In this document: in pieces, positions 20,891 to 31,543 of the stretch | Numbering within the stretch: the first letter of the stretch is position 1 | Layout of the letters: each line of letters opens with the position of its first letter | Notes under the pieces: model-generated | Told to the model about the DNA's origin: nothing | What the model saw: the letters and a program-made list of their open reading frames with translations, nothing else | Databases searched by the model: none | NCBI GenBank assembly: GCA_035582835.1 | Contig: JAYKAV010000289.1 | Location: 984,170-1,048,169 of the forward strand | Direction of reading: 5' to 3' | Length of the DNA stretch: 64,000 nt | From: Phoebastria nigripes | Lineage: Eukaryota > Chordata > Aves > Procellariiformes > Diomedeidae | Translations under genes and position numbers: made by a program

Positions 20891-22605
20891 TTGTTTAACT
20901 TCCTACCTGTTGTTTAAATTTGTACAAACCTTGTGTAGGAGCTGCTGCCACACCAGGCTTGTTATTATGTTTACATATATTCCTTTGGGTAGGAGACATT
21001 CATGTTCTGCTTCCAAGACTTGACATGAAACGTAACTTTGAACTATACTGGTTTTGAGGGCTGGTGGGCAGTGGTTTATCCAGTCAGGCTGAAGGTTACT
21101 TAGGCCAGCCTGATGAAGAATTAGGATTATTTATTTTTTTATAGGTTTAAGTGTGTCTCATAAATCCACTAACAAGATGCACTTACTAACAGAAGCAGCA
21201 GACTAGAGCCTGCAATGCCTGTATCCTTTGCATGCTGGGATTGGCTTGTCTTATACTCAGCAGGGGCTTGGAAAGGGGAAGGCAGGAGAGCCCTGGATGG
21301 ACTGGCACCTTGATGCATGGCTTTAGTGAACAAAAGACAATATTTCGCAGCTCCTGTGCAGTTGTGCTCCCAGCACGACATGAGAGCCCCTGTGCAGCAT
21401 TGCATGGACCTCTGAATTCCATTCTGCCTGGTGCTGAGGATAGCTGGTGGACCTTTTCCAAACCCCGTGCCTACGCTGCTATCTATCTCTTTAGACCTCT
21501 TTGTAGATTGACGTTCAGGTTTGCATTAGCGGGATGAAGTCCCCAAGCCAGAGTATGTCTGCTGTGGGAAGGGGTGTTAGGGAGAGGGGCTGGTTGTCAC
21601 TGGGAGAGGTGAGCTTTTAGTCCTGAAGACATGCTTGCTTTTCTTTCAAAGGGTGCTTTTCATAAGGCTAAGGGAAAGAGATGGCTTTAAAATTTCTCTG
21701 ACTGTGTTATGGGCTACTTTATTTGATAGGATCTGGCTTCTGAGGCCTGGGAGATCCTCATCCAGCTTTTCATTTTAGGCAAAATGGACCAGCGTTGCAT
21801 TCCACTGTTTTACTGCTTAAAGCATATTTATTTTGTATTTATTTGAACAGAGTTATGTCGGACTATTTTTATAGACTTGTTTAAATATTGTTACTGTGCT
21901 TGTATTTCTCCTGTTTAAAAAGTTCTCTATTTGTTCTCTTATATCACACAGCTGAGTTGCGGGGAGGGACGCTAAAGTTGCTTGCGTACCTTCCCTTTGG
22001 GGCTTGAGCTGCCTTTCCCACGTCTGGGGTTGTTGGAGGACCTCAGCCCAGAGAAATTCTGTAGCAAGAAGCCATAGGAGAGAAGGGAGCTGGTGAGGAA
22101 GCAGTACCTTGGGAGGAGGGGAGAGGGTGCGCTGAGGCTCGCCTTATTTTGGAATTGCCTCTGTGCATGGCTGAAAGGCTTTCAGGTGGATGGCTGAAGT
22201 TGGGAAGTAGAAGGTCTGTGTATGTTGGATGTCACAGCGGCTAATTGAGAGCGATCTTGGGGAATTTTTAGGTAAGGGGGGAGGGGAGAAATCTCAGGGA
22301 CTAAAGGAAATACAAGTTTCCAGAGAGATGGAAGGAAACTTGCACTTGGACACAAGCTGCTGCAGTTGTGCTTTGAGGCTGAATCAGCAGACCCTGCTGC
22401 CGAGCCAGTGCTCTTCACATGCAAACGGGCACTGTGGAGAAGTGTGTGAGAAATCAGAAAAGGATTTGCTAGCACTCAGCAGCTGCTTTTTTGTTGACAG
22501 ATTTTGGTGGTTCATGGAGAGTCTTCCAGGTGAGGCTCTACCTAGACTATCCAGTGCTGTCAGTAGTTAGCCACGTGGAAATCTAACCAATCTGGATTAG
22601 TGATG

Positions 22606-22608
<3 letters not shown>

Positions 22609-22650
<42 letters not shown>
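22609..22650 (+). repeat. Poly(T) tract, 42 bp
   Basis: A pure T run followed by a C-rich stretch. It lies upstream of the only clear AATAAA of SLC25A25. On the minus strand it would be a poly(A), but no retroposed gene or polyadenylation signal precedes it there. Confidence 0.9.
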
Positions 22651-25592
22651 CCTTCCCCGCCACCGCCCCCTTCTTGAGACCTGTCATAAATTTTGCAGTG
22701 GCTCCTTCTACCAGTGTGGCCTAATGGGAATATGAATATCAGAATGCAAAAAATCAATGCAAAATGACAACCATCTTTGTAGCTGTAACCACAAATTGTT
22801 ATAATGCAAATCTAACTCGGATTCTTCATGTAGGGAACAGTCTGCTAATAAAGGTCTGTCAAAGAGATACCACGTGTCTGCATCTCTTTCGTGATATGGT
22901 TTATTGGTGCTGTTCATGGCTGACTCTTCCTGGGATGTTCCTGACCAAGGACACTGACACTGGGAAGGATCCTCCGTACAAGGACCTGGGAGAACAGAAT
23001 TCTTCTTAAAGGCAAAACCAGCAAACCTGAGATCAAGGCTAATGATGGTAGTGACGAGTTAACCTATCTCTGAGTGTTGCTGGACTTTGCTCATCTGTGC
23101 AGTATCCATAACTCTGTTTGGAGAAGTGAGTTTCCCAGAAAAGCTGGAAACTCAGCAGTCCAATTATGCCCTCAAAGGAAACTGACTATAGGATTTTCAA
23201 AAGAAAGGCTCTGTACAGTTTTTCCTTCAACAAATAAAAAAACAACCAGGAGCTATCCTTGAAGGTCATTCAGGAACCCCAGCTGGTAGGGCAAGTGGCC
23301 TCTGATTTGGTTAACAAAACTTGCCGTGGGGGCCAGACTGGGTTTCTTGGTTCCTTATGTCTCTGACTGTAACTCAGGGCTTTTATTCAGCTATAAATCT
23401 ACTCATAAAGACTGGGTCCTTGTAATCTGAGCCACTGCTTTCCGGTGGTGTCGGCTTCGGTCAGCTGAGACACTTACCAATGCTCTCTGGACTGCAGCAC
23501 TCAAGGCTGCTGGCAGCATCCCCTCTTGTACTGCTGCCCTCTCCTACCCTTTAACTGTCTCGCTCCTTGAGGTGTGGAGTTATGTTTCATGTCACGGGCT
23601 GATAAAGATGTGTCTGAAGCAAGGGCTGGCCAGGTACCTGTGCCCTGAGACCAGGAGGGAATCAGCTGTACTTGACCTTGTAAAATTCATTTTTACTACA
23701 GGAATCCAGCCAACGGCTCAACGCTGAAACGCCACGCAGTAAACGGTGCCGTACAGGGACAGGGCACCCTGGTGCCGCAGAGGGAGGAGCAGGGCTCTCT
23801 TCGCTGTGTTCCCTCCAGCTTTTCTCCTTTTCTTCCTTTTTAAGGAAGAGAGAGATTTTCAGTGCTTAATTACTAGGTCAGAGCTGAGACTTGAATTACT
23901 TTCCAGACACGCAGCAAAAGCAGTCTCTTTTTAAACTCCCCCCACTTTCACAGGCACAGAGCGACAGTGCTTCCCTCCCTTTGGGGCTGGGGGTGCGATA
24001 AGGGATGCGTGAGGTGCCTGATGAGTGTGGGGCTATACCGGAGGCGCGGAGAGCAATGTGAATCTTGGTACTTGAACCTTCTCACCTCCATGGTGCCAAG
24101 CTTATTGGGAAATGAGGAAACATGACCTTTTTCTCTGGGGAAGTAAAAATCCAGCCTGGGTTGGGTTAGCACCCTCTCCCTCTCTGGCAGGAGGATCATT
24201 TTTCAGTGTCNTCATATTATGTTGCAAATGTTGCTGTGGATGAACATTATTGGGAAGCTCTTGCCCAGCCCAAAGAGTTTGGGCAGGAACCCAAGCCCCA
24301 GCTGGGCTACTTGTGGCAGTCAAGCTGCTGTCAAGAGAAGCACCCTCTTCCTCTCAGACCGTACAGTTACAGATAAGTTTCTAGCCTTCTATATATGCCA
24401 GTTACTCATCAAATGCTTGGCACACTCATTTGACATAGTTAATGATTGCCCTCTTCTGGTTAGCCTCTATTACTGCTTTGTTTAAGTACTGCTTTTTTAG
24501 TAGAGCTCTTGCAAGCTTGGCGTGGAGCTGAGCGGACTGAGTCAGTGCTGAAAAACCTTCCACGTGTCACCTTGTCTTGCGTCCCTCATTGCTTAAGGTT
24601 GACTTTTCCCAACTCCTAGTTGAATGACACACAAGGTGAACTGGGTGCTCAATTTCTTTTTGCAAGCCCCACTTCTGNTCTCTTCAGAACCCCCGCTCTC
24701 CAGTGTCTTGGCAACAAAATGCATCGAATTTGAGGAGAACGTTTATTGCCTAACGCGGCAGTTACCCGTGCTCCCAGGCTGGGGGGTACCCGGAGGAGGT
24801 GATGCTGTGACTGCAGCCACGGGCTCCGGGCATGGGTTGTTTCCTTTTTCGATTTCTTCCACTTGACACAGCTCCTTCCAAAACAACAATGATGGGATAA
24901 GTGAAACTGCCAGTGCACCAGCAGGAGAGAATTTACTGAAGAAAGAAGTAATTTTTTTTTTTCCTTTTTAATTGATTGTAAGTCTAAGAGGGCCTAGAGA
25001 AGCTAGGGGCTTCCCCACGCTGCCCCAAGCACCGACACTGCTTGTCCAGGTGCTGAGCTGCTGCCGGTGCCATTTTCCATGCCTGTGCTGTAAAGAGAAA
25101 ACCAGGTTTCTGGAGCAAAGCTGTGCGACACTGGCGGGTCAGTAAGGTGCTCGGAAGGAAAGGGGGATTCAATCTTTTTGAGAAATAAAAAGCCCGTGCT
25201 ACCCAGGCACTCAGAATTAGCGTGGTTTAGGCTCTGCTAATGCCTCGGACTGATGCAGGGGTACGTAAGTCTCTGCGCCCGTGCTCTGTTCACAGCCATC
25301 TCTTTCAGTCTGATGACAAAGGTCCCCAGAATCTATTCTGCATTTGTTTAATTGGTTTCATTTTACTCCTCAGACGCAGCGTCCTGCCTCTCGGCTGGGC
25401 ACGAAACCCTTCTCTGCTAACAGCAATCGCACCGGGGCTTGTAAGGACAAACAGTTCTGGCTTATTCCACTCACCTTGGCTTTCTCTAAATGTAATTTGT
25501 CCTGCCTGAATTTAAATGTCCTCCAGCTGTTCATGTGGGGGAGCTGGGCCCTGCCTCCCAGGTGCTGCCCGTTGCCTGACGGGGAGAGGAGA

Positions 25593-25666
25593 CCTGCCCC
25601 TGCCCCTGCCCCTGCCCCTGCCCCTGCCCCTGCCCCTGCCCCTGCCCCTGCCCCTGCCCCTGCCCC
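25593..25666 (+). repeat. CTGCCC hexamer array, about 12 copies
   Basis: An uninterrupted six-base repeat reads CCTGCC/CTGCCC on the plus strand and GGGGCA on the minus strand. It translates as Pro-Ala or Pro-Leu repeats, so frames through it are artefacts. Runs of four G every six bases on the minus strand could fold as a G-quadruplex. Confidence 0.95.
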
Positions 25667-26409
25667 ACCACGAGGGTTTCAACCTGTGCCTGTGTCCCTG
25701 TCCCCAGTTCCCCTGAACCTGTGGGGATATTTCTAAAAGAAGCAGGTTGAGGCTGGGGGGTGTTGGGGGCTACGTTGGGTCCAGTCTGGCAGCTCCGAGT
25801 GGGGTTTTGGGCATCTCTGGAAGCTCAGAGTCTCCTGTTGTGGACGAGGAGATGGCCAGGACAGGAATGGATGGACAGGACAGGAAAAAGTAAGATATTT
25901 TTTCACTCCCCACTTTGCAAAAGGGAGCCCCATCAAGCTGGCTTGGGGACTGGGGCATTTGCAGGATAAAATGTCCTAAATCAGGTGGCAGAGGTTAGGG
26001 CTAGGGCTGGGTCCGGTTAATGTTTCGATGGAAAAATTAAAGGAAAAAGTCTGGTTTTGTGGGAGTGGATGGTGTTACCTCTTTCCTGATGTCCCGTGGG
26101 GCCAGGTGCTCAGGGCTGGACCCCAGCCCAAACGGAGCCCCTGTGCTGGACACCCCCGCGCCGGGGCGGGAGGAGGACGGGCTGGTGCAATCTTCCTGAA
26201 CCCCATTTACAGCCAGCCAGGCTGTGAACCCGCTCGTCACGCAGCACCTCGGGGTACCAGAAAAGCAAATCCCGATCTGAAAACAACCTGAGGTTCTTAG
26301 GGGTTTAAATTGCTGTGGCTTCGGCTGAAGCGGGGCCATGCAGCGCCCCAGGGCACCGGCCCCTCCTGCCCCTTGCTGCAGCTCCTGGGGCGGCTGGCCT
26401 CTGCTGGGG

Positions 26410-26469
26410 GGGCAAAATTAGGACTTTCAGGGCAAAATCAGGAATTCCAGGGCAAAAATCCCATGCTTT
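26410..26469 (+). repeat. Short 20-bp imperfect direct repeat, three units
   Basis: Units start at 26410, 26430 and 26450, each beginning GGGCAAAAT or GGGCAAAAA. The first two are similar over most of their 20 bp; the third shares only its first half. They lie about 110 bp beyond the ORM-B stop. Confidence 0.55.
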
Positions 26470-26575
26470 AGCTGTCTCCCCCCTAGCAGGGGGAGGCAGG
26501 CAGTTACCAGGTTTCCCACTGGAGACGCTTGGGTGCAGGATTTGCTTTGGGGAGTCGTGTATCTGCCAGGGGCTG

Positions 26576-29500
26576 TTATTTTAAACCACCGTCGCTTTCG
26601 AAGCAAGCCTGCCTTTGCTTAGTCCCCTAAATCATTTCCACCGCCTTGAAAATCTCTCTCCAAGACCCCAGTTTGGCGGCTGGAGCTACAACCCGGGGTC
26701 TTGGCACCCCTGCCCGGGGTGGGGGGCTGAGGCTGCTCTGCCGACCCTCGCCCACCCGTGAGCAGCCACGTACCGTTTTCCACGGCGCGTACACGATCTC
26801 CTCTTCGCTCAGCCCCAGGCACTTGGCGTGGCGCTCGAACTCTTCCNGGTGGGCTGTGCTCACGCTCAGGTTTCGGGCTGCAAAAAAATAAGCATTTGCC
26901 AGGTGTTAAATACGGACCGGTGGCCTCGGCCACGTCCCTGCCCTTGCTGCCTCCCTTCCCCATGCTCCCACCAACACTGGCTGCGGAGGTGGTCTCTGTT
27001 GGGATCTCTCAGCCCCCGTGGTGAATAGACCTGAACAAAACCAACCTTGGGCATCACTTTTTTTAACCCTCTCCCTAGATAGCTCTGGTCCTGTCTGCTT
27101 TAATGGATTGCAGGATAGTCTGACACTCCTGGGGCATCAGGAGGGACCAAGGCTGAGTATGGAGGCAGTTTTCTATACACGTCTTCAAACTCGCTTAAGC
27201 AACTGCTTTGNAGCTTGGAAGGGCAATGGGAAGCCTTATCACGGTCTCAAAAGCTGCTTTACGGGGTTGTGGGTAGATCTGATCAGCTTCGCCTGTGCTG
27301 GTACTGCGAAGCCACGTGCTCTGCCCTGGGAGGTAAGTACTGAAAAATCATGGTTGACTTGAAAATATTGAGATTTTATGATGATATCGATGCTGAATTG
27401 TATGTGCTTCCTGTTCTTTGAATATTTATGGCGTAAGTGGGTTTTGTCTTTAACTTGGTCTTTCTGCTCTGCCAAGAGTTTTAGGTTTTAATGGGATTTG
27501 TAAATACTCCCGTGACTCCTGGAGCGGCGGTATCGGGAAAATCACTGACTGTAGGCGAAACCAAGTTGCTGCGTGGTTGTAGCTGGTAATTTTATGTGCG
27601 TGTTTTAGTGTCCCACGATAGCTTTAAGTTACTGTAGGATGGAGTTTGCATACCATAGAGATACAGTCCCAAATACGTCCTTTCCCTCTGCAGTTGGTAC
27701 TGGATGAGTAAAACGTCTTCAGAGCTGAGGTTCATCAGCGTCCCCACGGTTTGCTGGGTCTTGGCTTTGACAGAACAGAATTGGGGTTGGGAACAGCCAC
27801 GATATTCGGATTTTCAGTGCTGCAGCAGCGATAAACTGCAGCCCGGGTGCGGGCAATGCTCGTAGCCCCTGGGATCTGACATGGTGCGAGTTGTTCGGCT
27901 CTCGGTTTATTTGAATTATATTTCTTAAATGTGGGCCTGGGGCGTGAAGGAGCCAAAACCACCCAGCTCCTGTCCTACCGTTGCAATGGGCTGGGTGGCG
28001 TGGCTTGCTGGTGCGGGGGGTACGAGCAGGGGGGAGCTGCAGAAACGTGGATCAACTGTCCCCTGCTCACAGCGATGCCGTCTTGGCGGGGTCAGTGCAA
28101 ACTGCGGCTGTGGGGTTTGCAATTCCCACCCCAAATGGCTCAGCCCCTTTCCTCAGTGAGGAGGAAACGATTTCAGAGCTGAAACCTGCCATAAATGTTC
28201 CCCTCCTCTCCCACAGGGATTGCGAAATAACTGTATAAACGAGGCGGTCTCCTTCCTTGCCATGGGAGCAGGTTTGCTCCTTGCTCCCGGCACGGCATTG
28301 CTTCGTGGGGTTTAGACCCAGGGTGCCCCCGGCCCCGGGGAGCCGTTTGGAGTCCACCGAGGCTTTAAACGGACAAAGCAACCCGGGAATAAAATGTGTC
28401 AGATGATGTAAAATATCGACAGGGGCCCTTTGCGTGGCTCAGCCCTTCCAAAAAACGGACTGGGTGATAACCCCGAAGGCTGCGCCCACCGGTGCCGCTC
28501 ACCGTGCTTCACCAGCGTGGTGTTACTGGCGGCGATTTCAAAGTAGGTGGAGTTGTTGGTGAGACATTGGTCCCCCCTGGAGAGAGAGAGGGGAGGGGAG
28601 TGAGGTAGGGAAGGAGAGTGAAGACCCCCCACCATGGGCTGGAAGGGACCGGCAAAGCCCTGGCCCCGGCCCCACACGGGGCACGTGCCCCTCGCCGTGG
28701 GATGGGAACCCATCTGTGCCAGCTGCTCCGCAGGGTTAACTGCTCTCACTGTTAAAATTAAGCCATTTCTCCCCATGCATTTGTCTGACCTCCACCTGCA
28801 GCTCGTGCTCTCAGCCTTGCCCCTGCCCAGCTCAAGGGCTCTTTGGTGTGGAGATGTTTTCCACCCCAAAATAACTGAAATTGCAAAGAGCTGCCTGCGT
28901 TGGCCCAGAAAAATTCATCCCCTTAAAGTCTGACCCTGCGTGGGGGGAAACAGCTTTCGGTGCCTGGCAGGGTTAGCAGCCAAGGCGCAGGGACCTCTGG
29001 GAAGGTCTTCTCCTCTGGGAAGGTCTTCTCCTTGCCTGCGTCCTGCGTCCTCCACGCCTGCAGGGCTTGGTGCCTGCAAGACCTCTGTGCCCTGCAAAAT
29101 TTGCCTAAACCTGGGGGCTGTTGAAATAAATAAATAAAAGAAGGGGTGAGGAGGAGAAGGGATGGGAGAGCATGCGCAGAGCAGCCAGGAGAGACTCTCT
29201 CCTCGGGAAAACCAGTCTGAAACCGTGCTCGTATCTCGCGTTGAAATGGCTGCAGGGGCGGCAGCACGTGGGAGGAGATGGGTCGGGGCAGAGAGACCCG
29301 AGGGTTGCATCTTACACGGCCACGCGCTGGGTGATGAGCAGCTCCTGCTTGCCGGCACAGGGGACCACGTGGAGGTGGCCGTGGTCGATGAGCAGCATCT
29401 CCAGGAGGTGCTGGGGGAACTGGGCGGCCCCGGCCACGTACAGCCACGTCCCCAGCAGCTGTGGGGAGAGAGGGGCAGGGCGATGAGAGCTTTTGGGTTT

Positions 29501-30132
29501 GCAGGGGGAGCTTTGGGGAAGAGATTTCCACCTTCCCCATGGCAAAATTGTTATTTTTGACCTCAGGCTTCTGCTAGTTCTCCCTCTTGCACCGCACGGG
29601 CAGCACCAAAACGAAACCTGTGCAAACTCACGGGGGTGGAAAAAAAATAGCTGAACGTGGGGATTGGGAAACAGCGCTGGCGTTGGCTCCGGTGCCCCTG
29701 CGCGGTGCGGCAGGGCCAGGACAGCCCTGCGCTGCCACGGGGGATCTGCACCGAAAAATACCCAGCCAGCCCCCCTTGTTTTGAGGTCGCTTTGGGGACT
29801 TGCTGGGGGACCTCAAGAAAACTGGGCAATTTGAGGTGTTTTGGAAAGCAAACGTTTCCCGTTTGTTGGAGATGTTTTCCTGAGAGCACCTCGGCAGATG
29901 TGCCAGGGGGGCAAGGGAGGGTTTCCCCCTTTCCCAGGGGACAGTGAGGCTTAGCAGAGCACCCACAAACTCGTTGCAGGAGTGGGGCAGCCCCCCCTGG
30001 GGCTTGGGTCTCTCCTACCTTCGACGCTGTGGTGTTGTCCGGGTGCTGCGGGCACGGGGCTCCACAGGGGAAGGCGGCCGTGGGCAGCAGTGCCGCGAGG
30101 CCGAGGACGGCGGCGACCCCGGCCGCGGCCAT
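26576..30132 (-). CDS. ORM-B: diverged alpha-1-acid-glycoprotein-type lipocalin, 6 exons
   Basis: A secreted lipocalin, paralogue of the gene 1.2 kb to its right. Exons in transcription order: 30132-30019, 29458-29316, 28576-28503, 27764-27654, 26877-26774, 26608-26576; phases 0,2,1,1,0 as in the neighbour; total 192 codons plus stop. The start sits in a strong Kozak context (GCAGCCATGG). Residues 1-20 are a signal peptide (MAAAGVAAVLGLAALLPTAA). Exon 2 opens with the lipocalin GxW motif (LLGTWLYVAG); exon 3 has DQC; exon 5 has HAKCLGLSEEEIVYAPWK. N-glycosylation sequons: NTT, NST, NTT, NLS. It has six cysteines rather than the usual four. Exon 4 was placed by its acceptor (TGTCAAAG) and the peptide LLIQYQLQ...TYLGLYLYG. 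Exon 6 (ACFESDGGLK) is the least certain; an acceptor 18 nt earlier also keeps frame. One n falls in exon 5. Likely liver or oviduct expression is inferred from the family. Confidence 0.82.
28994..29029 (+). repeat. Exact 18-bp tandem duplication in ORM-B intron 2
   Basis: The unit CCTCTGGGAAGGTCTTCT occurs twice back to back without mismatch, in intron sequence between exons 2 and 3. Confidence 0.9.
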
Positions 30133-30330
30133 GGCTGCCTAAGAGCGAGGAGCGAGCGAAGCCCCGGGCAGACGGACGCGCTCGGTCAGCCGTTTGCTCT
30201 TGCAGCCCTGCGAGGCGGGGCGGGACAGAACATGCCGGGGGCTGCTGGCTCCGCGGCGGTGACGCAACCAGCACCTTTTGGGGATGTTGCCCAGAGAAGA
30301 GCCGTGTGCCCGGCACCGAGCTCGGCACTT
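30133..30330 (-). promoter_or_regulatory. Candidate GC-rich promoter of ORM-B
   Basis: Upstream of the ATG there is no TATA box, in contrast to the neighbour. The segment is CpG-rich with a CCCCGCC Sp1-like box (near 30218) and a TTGCGTCA motif (30260-30267 read on the minus strand), which resembles a C/EBP-ATF composite site. Acute-phase control of ORM genes by C/EBP proteins is known for the family. Whether this site acts is inference. Confidence 0.3.
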
Positions 30331-31373
30331 GCCCTGGCCTTGGCTGTGGCTGCCGGCGGCGAGCATCAATAGCTGCGGGCTGTCGACGTGGCCGGAGATG
30401 ATGGGGGCGATTCACTTGCTGCATTTAAAACTAAAATCTGCCCTAAATTTGCCTGTTTTGTTCCCTGTGAGCAGCCACCACAGTTCCCTCTTGCTCCGCA
30501 AATGAGGCGCCGTGCAGCCCCCCGCCCCGGCGCTGCCTGGGCTGCAGCCGCCCTCCACCTTGGGTGAAGCCCAGGGGGCTTCAAAGAGCCACCTTCTTCC
30601 TGGGCAGGAAGGCGTTTTCCCTCTCCTTACCAAAACAGGCCATAAAACTGTGGCTGAAATGGCCCCAGGAGGTCACCCCGGTCCTGCTGGACGCGTCCCC
30701 TGCGGTGGTTCCCCCGACCCCCCCAGTCCTGCTTCTGTCCCCATGCCGCCGGGCAGGGCAGGACCTGCTTTTCTGGCTTTATTTCCGTTTGCCTGTTCCT
30801 CTCCCGTAGCAGAGCATCCTCAAGTCCCTTGGTCTGGCCCTGGGTGATGGTTTTTCCCGTCCTCTCCCCCTTCCCCTGCTCAGAGACAGCCGGGGAAGGC
30901 GCGATGACACCCCGCGTCACCCCAACCCGCTGTGACCCCTGCGCAAGCCCCCAGCGCCAGCGAAGCCTCATGGGAGTTGGCTTGAAAATTCAGGGTGGGG
31001 TGTTTGGGTGCTAAAACTGCCTTGGTTGGTTTGAATCATAGTGGAGGAAACCCAAAGGGCTTGGTGAGTTTGTGCGTATCCCCGTGGGGTCAGGGATGAT
31101 GGGTGGGTGCTGGCATCCTGACGCCCCGTGGCTGGAGGGGACCNGCCGGGTGAGGTGGCCGGGAGGGTCCTGTGCCATCGTGGAGCTGGCCGGAGGGACG
31201 ATCATCTCCGTGCCCATTGCCACGCTTGGCCCTGGCAGAGCTTTGTCCCGGGCTTTTCATGCCTCCCAGCAGGTTTGGAGATGCGGCGTGGCGGGCAGGG
31301 CAGGCAGGAGGGGGTCCTGCCCGCAGTCCCAGTGAGGACGCAGCAGGAGTGGCGGGCGGTTGTAACACAGGGG
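30331..31373. other. Spacer between the two ORM genes
   Basis: GC-rich sequence without recognisable exons, between the ORM-A polyadenylation signal and the ORM-B promoter segment. Long overlapping frames on both strands reflect base composition. No third lipocalin copy or pseudogene fragment was seen. Confidence 0.5.
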
Positions 31374-31379
31374 TTTATT
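31374..31379 (-). terminator. AATAAA polyadenylation signal of ORM-A
   Basis: TTTATT on the plus strand reads AATAAA on the minus strand, 165 bp past the ORM-A stop codon. This gives a short 3' UTR, as usual for ORM genes. Confidence 0.75.
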
Positions 31380-31543
31380 TTGGAGAACAGGGAAACTGGG
31401 CGTTTCACCCAGGAGGAAAAAATGAAACCTCGATGGAAAGTCCTGAGGCTGAGCTGAGCCCCGCCGGGGCCGGCAGGTGGGGATGTCCCCATGGAGGGGC
31501 TGGAGGAGGATGAGGATGGAGTGGCTGATGCGGCCCGCGGGGG

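Larger units (their letters stand above)
20454..22870 (+). other. SLC25A25: SLC25A25 3' UTR (end uncertain)
   Basis: No coding sequence follows the stop. The stretch is AT-rich in places, with ATTTA pentamers near 21128, 21826 and 21837, as in unstable mRNAs. The first AATAAA that I see on the plus strand is at 22847-22852, giving a UTR of about 2.4 kb. An earlier end near 21.95 kb, using a variant signal after the AU-rich block, is possible. A 21-bp tandem duplication and a 42-bp poly(T) lie inside. Confidence 0.45.
22871..26575. other. Intergenic region between the converging SLC25A25 and ORM-B 3' ends
   Basis: I recognise no exons on either strand. The region holds the CTGCCC hexamer array at 25.6 kb and three copies of a 20-bp motif near 26.4 kb that probably fall in the 3' flank of ORM-B. 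Open frames here are short and do not resemble proteins I know. Confidence 0.5.

Noticed and set aside
25344..25736. 130-codon frame with a long Pro-Ala run
   Set aside because: It is the CTGCCC hexamer array read in one frame; there are no splice signals and no similarity outside the repeat.
28923..29540. 205-codon minus-strand frame over ORM-B exon 2
   Set aside because: It reads the exon in the wrong frame; the correct frame is the one with LLGTWLYVAG between consensus splice sites.
29563..30132. Single-exon 189-codon gene starting at the ORM-B ATG
   Set aside because: Only the first 38 codons are coding. A good donor (AAG|GTAGGA) follows and the remainder is intron, as shown by the lipocalin exons downstream.
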